Positions 1-5,757 of a stretch of DNA of 7,833 nt are shown in pieces. A program made the position numbers and the translations under genes. The notes beneath the pieces are model-generated. The model had not been told where the DNA came from and made no database searches. It saw nothing but the letters and a program-made list of their open reading frames with translations. Source of the DNA: Pseudomonadota bacterium (lineage in GTDB: Bacteria; Pseudomonadota; Gammaproteobacteria; Steroidobacterales; Steroidobacteraceae); the NCBI GenBank assembly GCA_021820785.1, contig JAKADE010000112.1:1-7833 (forward strand). The letters run 5' to 3'. Position 1 is the first letter of the stretch. The number at the start of each line of letters is the position of its first letter.

Positions 1-1
1 C

Positions 2-256
2 CACTACCCCCGGCAGCTCTCCGGGGGCGAGCAGCAGCGCGTCGCCCTGGCCCGGGCGTTCGTGGCGCGGCCCGAGGTGCTGTTTGCCGACGAGCCGACC
101 GGCAATCTCGACAGTCGGACCGGGGCCAACATCATCGAGCGGCTGTTCGGTTTGAACACCGAGGCGGGCACCACGCTCGTGCTCGTGACCCATGACCCGG
201 AGCTCGCCGCGCGCTGCGGGCGCACGGTGCGCATGGACGCAGGCCGGATGCTCTGA
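2..256 (+). CDS. ybbA: ABC transporter ATP-binding protein, C-terminal part (LolD/YbbA type)
   Basis: This is the last 84 residues of an ATPase that would energise the membrane permease encoded directly downstream; the start lies left of the window. Visible motifs, in order, are the ABC signature LSGGEQQR (residues 6-13 of the fragment), Walker B with catalytic glutamate VLFADEPTG, the D-loop GNLD, and the switch histidine in VTHD. The run DEPTGNLD is typical of the MacB/LolD/FtsE/YbbA group of ATPases rather than of sugar or peptide importers. The protein ends normally (AGRML then TGA), and the stop overlaps the next start as TGATG, so the pair is translationally coupled. YbbA is preferred over LolD because the partner is a single fused YbbP-like permease rather than LolC/LolE. 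In E. coli ybbA lies beside tesA, so a TesA-like hydrolase may lie just left, which cannot be seen. Family assignment is firm; the exact symbol is an inference from the neighbour. Confidence 0.9.
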   Translation, partial: HYPRQLSGGEQQRVALARAFVARPEVLFADEPTGNLDSRTGANIIERLFGLNTEAGTTLVLVTHDPELAARCGRTVRMDAGRML

Positions 257-258
257 TG
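254..258 (+). promoter_or_regulatory. TGATG stop/start overlap coupling ATPase and permease
   Basis: The TGA stop of the ATPase (254-256) and the ATG of the permease (256-258) share one A. No strong Shine-Dalgarno is seen ahead of this ATG apart from a weak GCAGG around 239-243, which fits re-initiation by ribosomes finishing the ATPase. A second ATG follows immediately (259-261), so the exact first residue could be either. Confidence 0.75.
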
Positions 259-2757
259 ATGCGCACGGTGCGCTTCGCGCTGCGCATGCTCGGCCGCGAG
301 TGGCGCTCCGGCGAGCTCGGCGTACTGCTGCTGGCGCTGACGGTGGCCGTCGGCGCGCTCACCGGTGTCGGCTTTCTGGTCAGCCGGATCCGGGCGGCGG
401 TCACACTGCAGGCCTCATCGGTGCTGGCGGCGGACCTGCGGGTGGACTCGGCACAGCCGATCGCCCCGGCAGTGTTCGCGGCAGCCGCGCGCGACGGTCT
501 GCGCAGCGCGCGCAGCATCGGCATGCTGAGCGTGGTGTTCGCCGGGCAGCGCAGCCAGCTGACCGATCTGTATGCGGTCACCGATGGCTATCCGCTGCGC
601 GGCCAGATCCTCACCGCCGCGGCGCCGTTTGCACCGGGAACCGCGGCGCGCGGCATTCCGCCGAGCGGCATCGTGTGGGCCGATTCGCGGCTGCTCACCT
701 CGCTCGGTGCGCGTCCCGGCGCCCGCCTGACGATCGGTGCGGCCACCTTCACCGTCGGTCGGGTGTTGATTTCGCGGCCGGACCAGGCCGGCACCTTCTC
801 CGGACTGGTGCCGAGCCTGCTGATGAACGCCGCAGACCTGGCCCGCACGCAGCTGATCGAACCGGGCAGCCGCGTGCACTACAGCGCACTGTTCGCCGGC
901 AGCGCGCGGCGCGTCGCGGCGCTGCGCGCCTGGCTGCGCTCGCATCTGGGTGCCGGGGAACGGCTGCGCACCATCGCGCAGGCCAGCCAGCAGATCCACA
1001 GCGCCATGCAGCGCTCGGAGCGGTTTCTCAATCTGGCGAGTCTCACCGCGGTGCTGCTGTGTGCCGCCGCGGTCGCCATGGCCGCGCGCCGGTATGTGGC
1101 CCGCCATCTGGACAGCGTAGCGCTGCTGAAGACCCTCGGTGCGACGCGAGCGTTCATCCTCGGCATGACGCTGGCGCAGCTGCTCGCGATCGCGCTGCTC
1201 ACGGGCGCCGCCGGCGACGCGCTCGGTGCCCTGACCCAGCTGTGGCTGGTGCATGCCCTGCGCGGGCTGCTGGCTGCGCGCGCACTGCCGCCGCCGGGCC
1301 TCGCACCGGCCGGCATCGGCGTGCTGGTGGCGTTCGCGTTGCTGGCCGGATTCGCACTGCCGCCGCTGCTGCAGCTGACGCGTACGCCGGCGCTGCGGGT
1401 CCTGCGGCGCGACCTGGATCCGCCCCGCCCGCGCGTGTGGCTCGCCTTCGGCCCGGCCGCCGCGCTCCTGGGCCTGCTGATCCGCTGGGTGATGGGCCCC
1501 GGACGGCCGTTCGTGATGCTGGCGTCGGGATTGGCTGCGTTCGTCCTCGTGCTGCTCGGCGCGGCGTTGCTGCTGGTGGCGCTCGCGAACCGCCTGCGTG
1601 GCCGGGTCGGCGTTGCCTGGCGCTACGGCATCGCCAATCTCGGGCGCCGCCGCATGGACAGCGTCGTGCAGATCGTGGCGTTCGGCACGGGCATCATGGC
1701 GCTCTGCCTGCTGGGCATCATCCGCGCCGACCTCACCGGCGGCTGGCGCCGCACGCTGCCGGCAGACCTGCCCAATTATTTTTTCATCAACATTCCGGCG
1801 GCCCGTCGCACGGCGTTCGCCGCTGCGCTCGAGAAGCTCGGAGCGCGGCCGCAGCGCATGCTGCCGCTGCTGCGCGGCCGGCTGCGCGCGATCGACGGCC
1901 GGCCGGTCGAGTCGATCCGTTTCGCCAACCCGCGCGCCCGACATTTCGCGCTGCGCGAGCAGAATTTCACCGACTCCGCGGTGCTCGGCGACGGCAACCG
2001 CGTCATCGCCGGGCGCTGGTGGAGCGCCGATCAGACCGGTGAGCCGCTGGTGTCTGTGGCCAGTGAGTACATGCGGTGGCTGCATCTGCGACTCGGCGAG
2101 CCGCTGACCTTCGAAGTGGGCGGCACCACCCTCACCGTGCGCATCGCGAGCGTGCGCAAAGTACGCTGGGACAGCTTCAAGCCGAATTTCTTTCTCGTGT
2201 TCGCCCCGGGCGTGCTGCGCAAGGAGACCGGCACCTACGTCACCAGCGCCTACCTGACGGCGCGCCAGGCGCGCGATCTGGCGTCGCTCGCGCAGCGCTT
2301 CCCCAGCGTGTCGATTTTCGACATCGACGCGTTGCTGCAGGATGTGCGCTCCATGCTGACGAAGGCCATTCTCGCGGTCGAGAGCGTGTTTCTGTTCACG
2401 CTGTGCGCCGGACTGGTCGTGTTGCTCGCGGCAGTGCAGTCGAGCCGCGAGCAGCGCCGCTTCGAGAGCGCGATGCTGCGCACCCTCGGAGCGAGCCGCG
2501 CCACGGTGGCGCAGGGGATCTGGGCGGAGTTCGCCGCGCTCGGCGCACTGTCGGGTCTGATCGGCGCGGCCGGCGCCAGCGCCGGCGCGTGGTACCTGAC
2601 CCGAGACGTGCTCAATCTGCCCTACGTGTTCGATCCCCTCGCGGGGGTCGCGGCGCTCTTCGGCGGCACACTGCTGGTGGCGACGAGCGGGTGGCTCGCG
2701 ACCCGTTCGGTGCTGCGCCAGCCGCCGCTCACGGTACTGCGCGAAGGATCCGACTAG
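256..2757 (+). CDS. ybbP: ABC transporter permease, FtsX family, YbbP-like
   Basis: This 833-aa inner-membrane protein is close in length to E. coli YbbP (about 800 aa). It would pair with the ATPase encoded just upstream. The N-terminus REWRSGELGVLLLAL (residues 15-29) begins the first membrane segment (about 21-43) and matches the conserved YbbP start. A periplasmic domain follows (about 45-250). The first FtsX-type membrane block has segments near 257-277, 300-322 and 352-372. Central hydrophobic segments lie near 395-411, 418-445 and 470-490. A second periplasmic part (about 500-700) carries AGRWW (585-589) and WDSFKPNFFLVFAPG (638-652), both YbbP-like. The last FtsX block has segments near 708-728, 755-778 and 795-815, with LRTLGASRA at 741-749; a related LKTLGATRA sits at 291-299 of the first block. 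The family belongs to the MacB/LolCE/FtsX mechanotransmission group, and YbbAP is linked to lipid or hydrophobic-molecule extraction. The substrate cannot be read from sequence. The TAG stop overlaps the convergent downstream gene. Confidence 0.93.
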   Translation: MMRTVRFALRMLGREWRSGELGVLLLALTVAVGALTGVGFLVSRIRAAVTLQASSVLAADLRVDSAQPIAPAVFAAAARDGLRSARSIGMLSVVFAGQRSQLTDLYAVTDGYPLRGQILTAAAPFAPGTAARGIPPSGIVWADSRLLTSLGARPGARLTIGAATFTVGRVLISRPDQAGTFSGLVPSLLMNAADLARTQLIEPGSRVHYSALFAGSARRVAALRAWLRSHLGAGERLRTIAQASQQIHSAMQRSERFLNLASLTAVLLCAAAVAMAARRYVARHLDSVALLKTLGATRAFILGMTLAQLLAIALLTGAAGDALGALTQLWLVHALRGLLAARALPPPGLAPAGIGVLVAFALLAGFALPPLLQLTRTPALRVLRRDLDPPRPRVWLAFGPAAALLGLLIRWVMGPGRPFVMLASGLAAFVLVLLGAALLLVALANRLRGRVGVAWRYGIANLGRRRMDSVVQIVAFGTGIMALCLLGIIRADLTGGWRRTLPADLPNYFFINIPAARRTAFAAALEKLGARPQRMLPLLRGRLRAIDGRPVESIRFANPRARHFALREQNFTDSAVLGDGNRVIAGRWWSADQTGEPLVSVASEYMRWLHLRLGEPLTFEVGGTTLTVRIASVRKVRWDSFKPNFFLVFAPGVLRKETGTYVTSAYLTARQARDLASLAQRFPSVSIFDIDALLQDVRSMLTKAILAVESVFLFTLCAGLVVLLAAVQSSREQRRFESAMLRTLGASRATVAQGIWAEFAALGALSGLIGAAGASAGAWYLTRDVLNLPYVFDPLAGVAALFGGTLLVATSGWLATRSVLRQPPLTVLREGSD
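2754..2757. other. CTAG shared by the stop codons of two convergent genes
   Basis: Because CTAG is its own reverse complement, bases 2755-2757 read TAG on the plus strand (end of the permease) and bases 2756-2754 read TAG on the minus strand (end of the HemD-like gene). The genes therefore overlap tail-to-tail by four bases with no intergenic space. Any terminator for either transcript must lie inside the other gene's coding sequence. Confidence 0.9.
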
Positions 2758-3575
2758 GGCTGCGCACGCCCGAGTGCGCGCTGCAGCGCCGAGGTGAGCG
2801 GTTTGAGGAAATACGCGGCCGCCGGCGTCAGCTGCGGCTCGATGCCGCGGCGGCGCAGGGACGCGGCGGTCACCGGCCCGATGGCAGCCACCAGGGTGTG
2901 ACGCAACGCGCCGCGCACCGCCTCCTCCCCCGCGATGCCGACCAGCCGCTCGAGTTGAGCGGAGCTGGTGAAGGCGATGGCGTCGATCTGTCCGGTGCGG
3001 ACCTGCTCCAGCAGCGCATGGACCGCCTGTTCATCCGCACCGTCCGCATAGACGTAGGGCGCGACTGTCGCGACGGCTGCGCCGGCGGCCCGCAGGAACT
3101 CGATGAGTGGCCGGTTCGGCTCGCTGCCGTAGAGCTGCACCCCGATGCGCCAGCCGGTGAGTGCGCGACCCGAGAGCGCCTCGATCACCCCGCGGCTGGT
3201 CGGCTCCGCTGCCGCCAGATCGGCGGTGAGTCCCCACTCGCGCAGGACCTGGGCCGGTTTCGGGCCACGCGTGATCTTGTACGTGCGCGCCAGTGCGGCG
3301 AGGAAATCCGGGCGCTGGGCCGGCGCGTGCCGCTCGAGCGCCCCGAGCAGCCGGCGCAGGCCTTCCCCGGTGAGCAGGATCACCGCGTCGAACTGACCGC
3401 CGGCGAGCGCCCGGCACCAGGCGAGGACCGGCGCCGGATCGGACGCATCGCGGATGGCGAGCATCGGGCAGCGGACGACGCGGGCCCCCCGCCGCTCGAG
3501 CAGGGCCGCGAAGAGCTCCAGTTCCCGCGCTTCGGGAAGGGCGATGGTGCGCCCGGCGAGCGATGCGGCAATCAT
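2754..3575 (-). CDS. hemD: Uroporphyrinogen-III synthase-like protein (HemD family)
   Basis: The 273-aa soluble protein has the two-lobed HemD layout. HemD inverts ring D of hydroxymethylbilane while closing the tetrapyrrole ring, in the pathway to haem, sirohaem and cobalamin. Lobe 1 opens with GRTIALPEARELELFAALL (8-26), followed by FDAVILLTGEGLRRLL (62-77) and TRGPKPAQVLREWGL (102-116). Lobe 2 carries IGVQLYG (144-150), the diagnostic IDAIAFTSSAQLERL (197-211) and AAIGPVTAASLRRRGI (230-245), ending in AYFLKPLTSAL. Length is normal to slightly long for HemD (about 250), with no fused methyltransferase or winged-helix domain. The TRGPKP and VQLYG segments resemble the HemD-like class found with nitrate/sirohaem genes in actinobacteria more than the enterobacterial HemD of hemCDXY; this comparison is from memory. 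No hemC, hemX or hemY adjoins it. The ATG start (3573-3575) gives a clean N-terminal strand; only a weak GGG precedes it. Family assignment is strong, but activity in the main haem pathway is inferred. Confidence 0.87.
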   Translation of the reverse strand: MIAASLAGRTIALPEARELELFAALLERRGARVVRCPMLAIRDASDPAPVLAWCRALAGGQFDAVILLTGEGLRRLLGALERHAPAQRPDFLAALARTYKITRGPKPAQVLREWGLTADLAAAEPTSRGVIEALSGRALTGWRIGVQLYGSEPNRPLIEFLRAAGAAVATVAPYVYADGADEQAVHALLEQVRTGQIDAIAFTSSAQLERLVGIAGEEAVRGALRHTLVAAIGPVTAASLRRRGIEPQLTPAAAYFLKPLTSALQRALGRAQP

Positions 3576-3644
3576 CGGCCCATGCTACCCGCGCCGCGGC
3601 CGGCCTGCCTGCGGCCAAGGCCATGCTTGTGACCCCGCTGCCGC

Positions 3645-3673
3645 TTGACGCGGAGCGCAATTGCCTTTCGAAT
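3645..3673 (+). promoter_or_regulatory. Candidate sigma70-like promoter for the GH144-type gene
   Basis: TTGACG (3645-3650, five of six consensus bases) is followed after 17 bases by TCGAAT (3668-3673, four of six). The region is locally AT-richer than its surroundings, and the palindrome GCAATTGC lies within the spacer where a regulator could sit. Initiation near 3680 would leave a leader of about 220 bases before the ATG at 3901. This rests on consensus matching by eye only. Confidence 0.35.
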
Positions 3674-3736
3674 GGCGACGTGCGCGCCCAGAATGCGGCC
3701 CGCACCGTCGGGGCGTGTCCGCCGCCGACTGGCCCG

Positions 3737-3756
3737 ATTTCAAGGAAATGCACGTG
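3737..3756. repeat. AT-rich palindromic island, possibly a REP-like remnant
   Basis: ATTTC-AAG-GAAAT (3737-3749) is an inverted repeat with a 3-base centre. One base later comes the perfect palindrome CACGTG (3751-3756), and then TCCAGAGGTTTGACCCC. The segment stands out as AT-rich against very GC-rich flanks. Its composition and layout recall short dispersed intergenic repeats, including those associated with REP-associated transposases in some proteobacteria. No second copy occurs in this window, so repeat status is unproven. Confidence 0.3.
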
Positions 3757-3891
3757 TCCAGAGGTTTGACCCCGTACGATCCGTCCGCGCGGATGGATGA
3801 GATCCGCAGCGCACTGCTCAGCATGCCGTCCGCGCCGGGGTCGGGCATTTAGCCGCAGCGACGTGACGGCCGTCTGCTTACACACCGGCGC

Positions 3892-3898
3892 GGGGAGG
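3892..3898 (+). promoter_or_regulatory. Shine-Dalgarno GGGGAGG ahead of the GH144-type gene
   Basis: GGGGAGG sits two bases before the ATG at 3901, a strong core with shorter than usual spacing. The frame is open back to a TAG at 3850-3852, but no ATG, GTG or TTG occurs between, only a CTG at 3874. The residues following the ATG form a charged start plus membrane segment, so 3901 is the best start. Confidence 0.6.
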
Positions 3899-3900
3899 CG

Positions 3901-5727
3901 ATGAAGGCCCGGCGCACGCTGTTCTGGGCCCTGGCGCTCGACGGGCTCATCGCCATCGCCGTGGTGACCTGGCTGCACTATTCCTACGTGCACCGGGCGC
4001 AGCGGCGCGCACTCGCCGCCACGGTACGGCAGCTCGGCACCGACGGGGACGTGTTCGCCGACGCCGCGACCCGGGCGGTCCTCGCGGCGACGCGCGGAGC
4101 AGTCGCGGCAACCCGCCCGGACACCCATGCGCTGCAGCTGATGCCGAGCGCGTCCCCCTCGGCAGTCAGTGGCCCGGAGTGTCCGACGGCCTCCCCGGCA
4201 CTGCCCGTGCCCCGCCATCCGACGGCACCGCTGTCGCGCGCCTGCGTCCGCCGCCTCGCGCGCCACCCCAAGCGCATGTTTCGGGACATCGAGCGGCGCA
4301 CGTTTGATTATTTCTGGACGACGGCGGACCCGGAGACCGGCCTGACCCCCGACCGCTGGCCTGCACCGCACGGTCCGGCGAGCATCTCGGCGGTCGGTTT
4401 TGCCCTGACGGCAGACGTGATCGGCGCTTACCGCGGGTACGTCACACGGCATGCTGCGGCCAGACGGGTGCGTAAGGTGCTGTCATTTCTGCTGCACCTG
4501 CCGCAGGGCCCGGGAGCACACGGCTATGCCGGCTACCACGGGTTCTTCTATCACTTCCTCAACATGCACACGGGCCTGCGCTTCGGCCACAGTGAACTCT
4601 CGACCATCGATACCGCGCTGCTCATGGCCGGCGTGCTGACGGCCGGGGAATATTTCGACCACGACACTCCGACGGAGGAACAGGTGCGCTCGCTCGCCAA
4701 TCGCCTGTACCGGCGCGTCGACTGGAGCTGGTCGGCACCCGGCGGCAACGCCCTGGTGAGCATGGCGTGGATGCCCCGCACGGGGTTCTCCAAGCTGCGT
4801 TGGCATGGCTACAACGAGGCGTCGATCCTCTACATCCTCGGCCTCGGCTCCCCGACACACCCGCTCGGCCACAACGCCTGGAGCGCCTGGACCGCCACCG
4901 ACCACCACGACCTGCGTCGGGTCGGCGGACTGACGCTGTTGTCCTTCGGACCGCAGTTCGGCTATCAGTACACGGCCGTGTGGGTCGATCTACGCGGCAT
5001 CGCCGATCCGTTCATGCGGGCACAGGGCGAGACGTACTTCCTGAACGGTGTGATCGCGACGCTCGTGCAACGTCGGTACGCCATCATCAACCCGCATGGG
5101 TGGGCGGGGTATGGGGCGAACATCTGGGGACTGACGGCGTGTGATGGACCGGGTTACGTCCGGGCGCGCTATGACGGACGCCTCCGGCAGTTTTACGGTT
5201 ACGTGGCGCGCGGCATCAGCAAGCACAGCGTCGATGACGGCACTCTGGCGCCGACCGCGGTCATCGGCTCGCTGATGTTCGTGCCACGCTACGTGACCCG
5301 GGCCACGCAGGCGCTGCTGCGCCGCTACGGTGACATGATCTACACCCGCTACGGCTTTCTCGATTCGTTCAATCCGAGCTTCCTCGATGCCCGCCTGGCG
5401 AGCACCGGGCACGTGGTCCGGGGTCGCGGCTGGGTCGACGACGCCTTCCTCGGCATCGATCAGGGCCCGATCATCGCCATGATCGAGAACGAGCGCAGCC
5501 GGCTGATCTGGCGCCTGATGCGTCACAACACCTACATCCGCGTCGGACTGCAGCGTGCGGACTTCACGGGCGGGTGGCTCAGCGCCGCGCAGGCGCGCGA
5601 TGCGCTCAGTCTGAAAAAGAACCGGGCGCTGCGCGTGCTCGGCGGCAAGGTGCACGCCGGGAGCGGCCCGCACCGAAAGAAACGCGCGCTGCGCGTGCTC
5701 GGCAAGATCGCCCGCACAAAGCCCTGA
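3901..5727 (+). CDS. Membrane-anchored PF10091 'glucoamylase' / GH144-type glycoside hydrolase
   Basis: This 608-aa protein starts MKARR followed by a hydrophobic segment (about 7-25), an uncleaved anchor or signal peptide that would place the rest in the periplasm. Residues 32-120 are an Ala/Thr/Pro-rich linker with cysteines at 94 and 115. The catalytic-type domain spans about 124-550. Family hallmarks include FDYFWTTADPETGL (135-148), GYHGFFYHFLNMHTGLRFG (211-229), SELSTIDTALLMAGVL (231-246), WHGYNEASILYILGLGSPTHP (301-321), QYTAVWVDLRGI (356-367), YGANIWGLTACDGP (404-417), DGTLAPTAVIGSLMF (446-460), and GIDQGPIIAMIEN (518-530). Acidic candidates for catalysis include E232, D237, E305 and D520; I do not assign roles. 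Despite the Pfam name, characterised GH144 members are endo-beta-1,2-glucanases, so periplasmic or exogenous beta-1,2-glucan is the likely substrate class. Residues 571-608 are a basic tail with a 20-residue-period repeat beyond the expected domain end. No glucan synthesis gene adjoins it. Family assignment is strong; substrate is inference. Confidence 0.88.
   Translation: MKARRTLFWALALDGLIAIAVVTWLHYSYVHRAQRRALAATVRQLGTDGDVFADAATRAVLAATRGAVAATRPDTHALQLMPSASPSAVSGPECPTASPALPVPRHPTAPLSRACVRRLARHPKRMFRDIERRTFDYFWTTADPETGLTPDRWPAPHGPASISAVGFALTADVIGAYRGYVTRHAAARRVRKVLSFLLHLPQGPGAHGYAGYHGFFYHFLNMHTGLRFGHSELSTIDTALLMAGVLTAGEYFDHDTPTEEQVRSLANRLYRRVDWSWSAPGGNALVSMAWMPRTGFSKLRWHGYNEASILYILGLGSPTHPLGHNAWSAWTATDHHDLRRVGGLTLLSFGPQFGYQYTAVWVDLRGIADPFMRAQGETYFLNGVIATLVQRRYAIINPHGWAGYGANIWGLTACDGPGYVRARYDGRLRQFYGYVARGISKHSVDDGTLAPTAVIGSLMFVPRYVTRATQALLRRYGDMIYTRYGFLDSFNPSFLDARLASTGHVVRGRGWVDDAFLGIDQGPIIAMIENERSRLIWRLMRHNTYIRVGLQRADFTGGWLSAAQARDALSLKKNRALRVLGGKVHAGSGPHRKKRALRVLGKIARTKP
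5626..5703 (+). repeat. Two 18-bp direct repeats, 60 bp apart, in the basic C-terminal tail
   Basis: GCGCTGCGCGTGCTCGGC occurs identically at 5626-5643 and 5686-5703, exactly 60 bases (20 codons) apart and in frame. Both copies encode the same core within RALRVLG (residues 575-581 and 595-601), each preceded by lysines and followed by Gly-Lys. This looks like an internal duplication of a 20-residue unit at the end of the GH144-type protein. Confidence 0.85.
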
Positions 5728-5757
5728 GATGCGGGCGCGCTCGCCGTGCCCGCTCAG
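5724..5757. terminator. Inverted repeat spanning the convergent stop codons
   Basis: CTGA (5724-5727) and GCGGGC (5731-5736) pair with TCAG (5754-5757) and GCCCGC (5748-5753). This gives a ten-pair interrupted stem with a 3-base bulge (GAT, 5728-5730) and an 11-base loop. The structure fills the 26-bp gap between the GH144-type and GMC genes and could act on both transcripts. There is no T-run on either side, so it is not a classic Rho-independent terminator. It may instead be a transcript-end stabilising hairpin or an attenuated bidirectional terminator. Confidence 0.45.

Larger units (their letters stand above)
3576..3900. other. Divergent non-coding region between hemD-like and GH144-type genes
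   Basis: These 325 bases separate two divergently transcribed genes and should hold both promoters. Supportable content is a candidate rightward sigma70-like promoter (3645-3673), a palindrome GCAATTGC (3657-3664) inside its spacer, an AT-rich palindromic island (3737-3756), and a Shine-Dalgarno at the right end. Short frames exist on both strands here. The longest plus-strand one (TTG at 3661 to TAG at 3850-3852) is arginine/proline-rich and looks non-coding. I could not find a convincing promoter for the leftward gene. Confidence 0.7.

Noticed and set aside
192..2042. A 616-codon plus-strand frame and a 556-codon minus-strand frame (415-2085) over the permease
   Set aside because: Both are arginine/alanine-rich shadows of the YbbP-like gene, which has clear homologous motifs and membrane segments in its own frame.
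2076..3632. A 518-codon plus-strand frame across the end of the permease and antisense to the hemD-like gene
   Set aside because: It is very arginine-rich, lacks domain motifs and overlaps two well-supported genes.
3766..3794. TTGACC (3766-3771) as a second promoter -35 element
   Set aside because: At 16-18 base spacing no hexamer matches a -10 box well (GCGGAT has two of six consensus bases).
3661..3852. A 63-codon plus-strand frame (TTG start) as a small gene
   Set aside because: No ribosome-binding site, Arg/Pro-rich composition, and equally long frames on the opposite strand; not enough to call a gene.
3031..4452. A 473-codon minus-strand frame spanning the divergent region
   Set aside because: It crosses the hemD-like gene in another frame and the start of the GH144-type gene in antisense; composition is typical of out-of-frame GC-rich DNA and no motif is seen.
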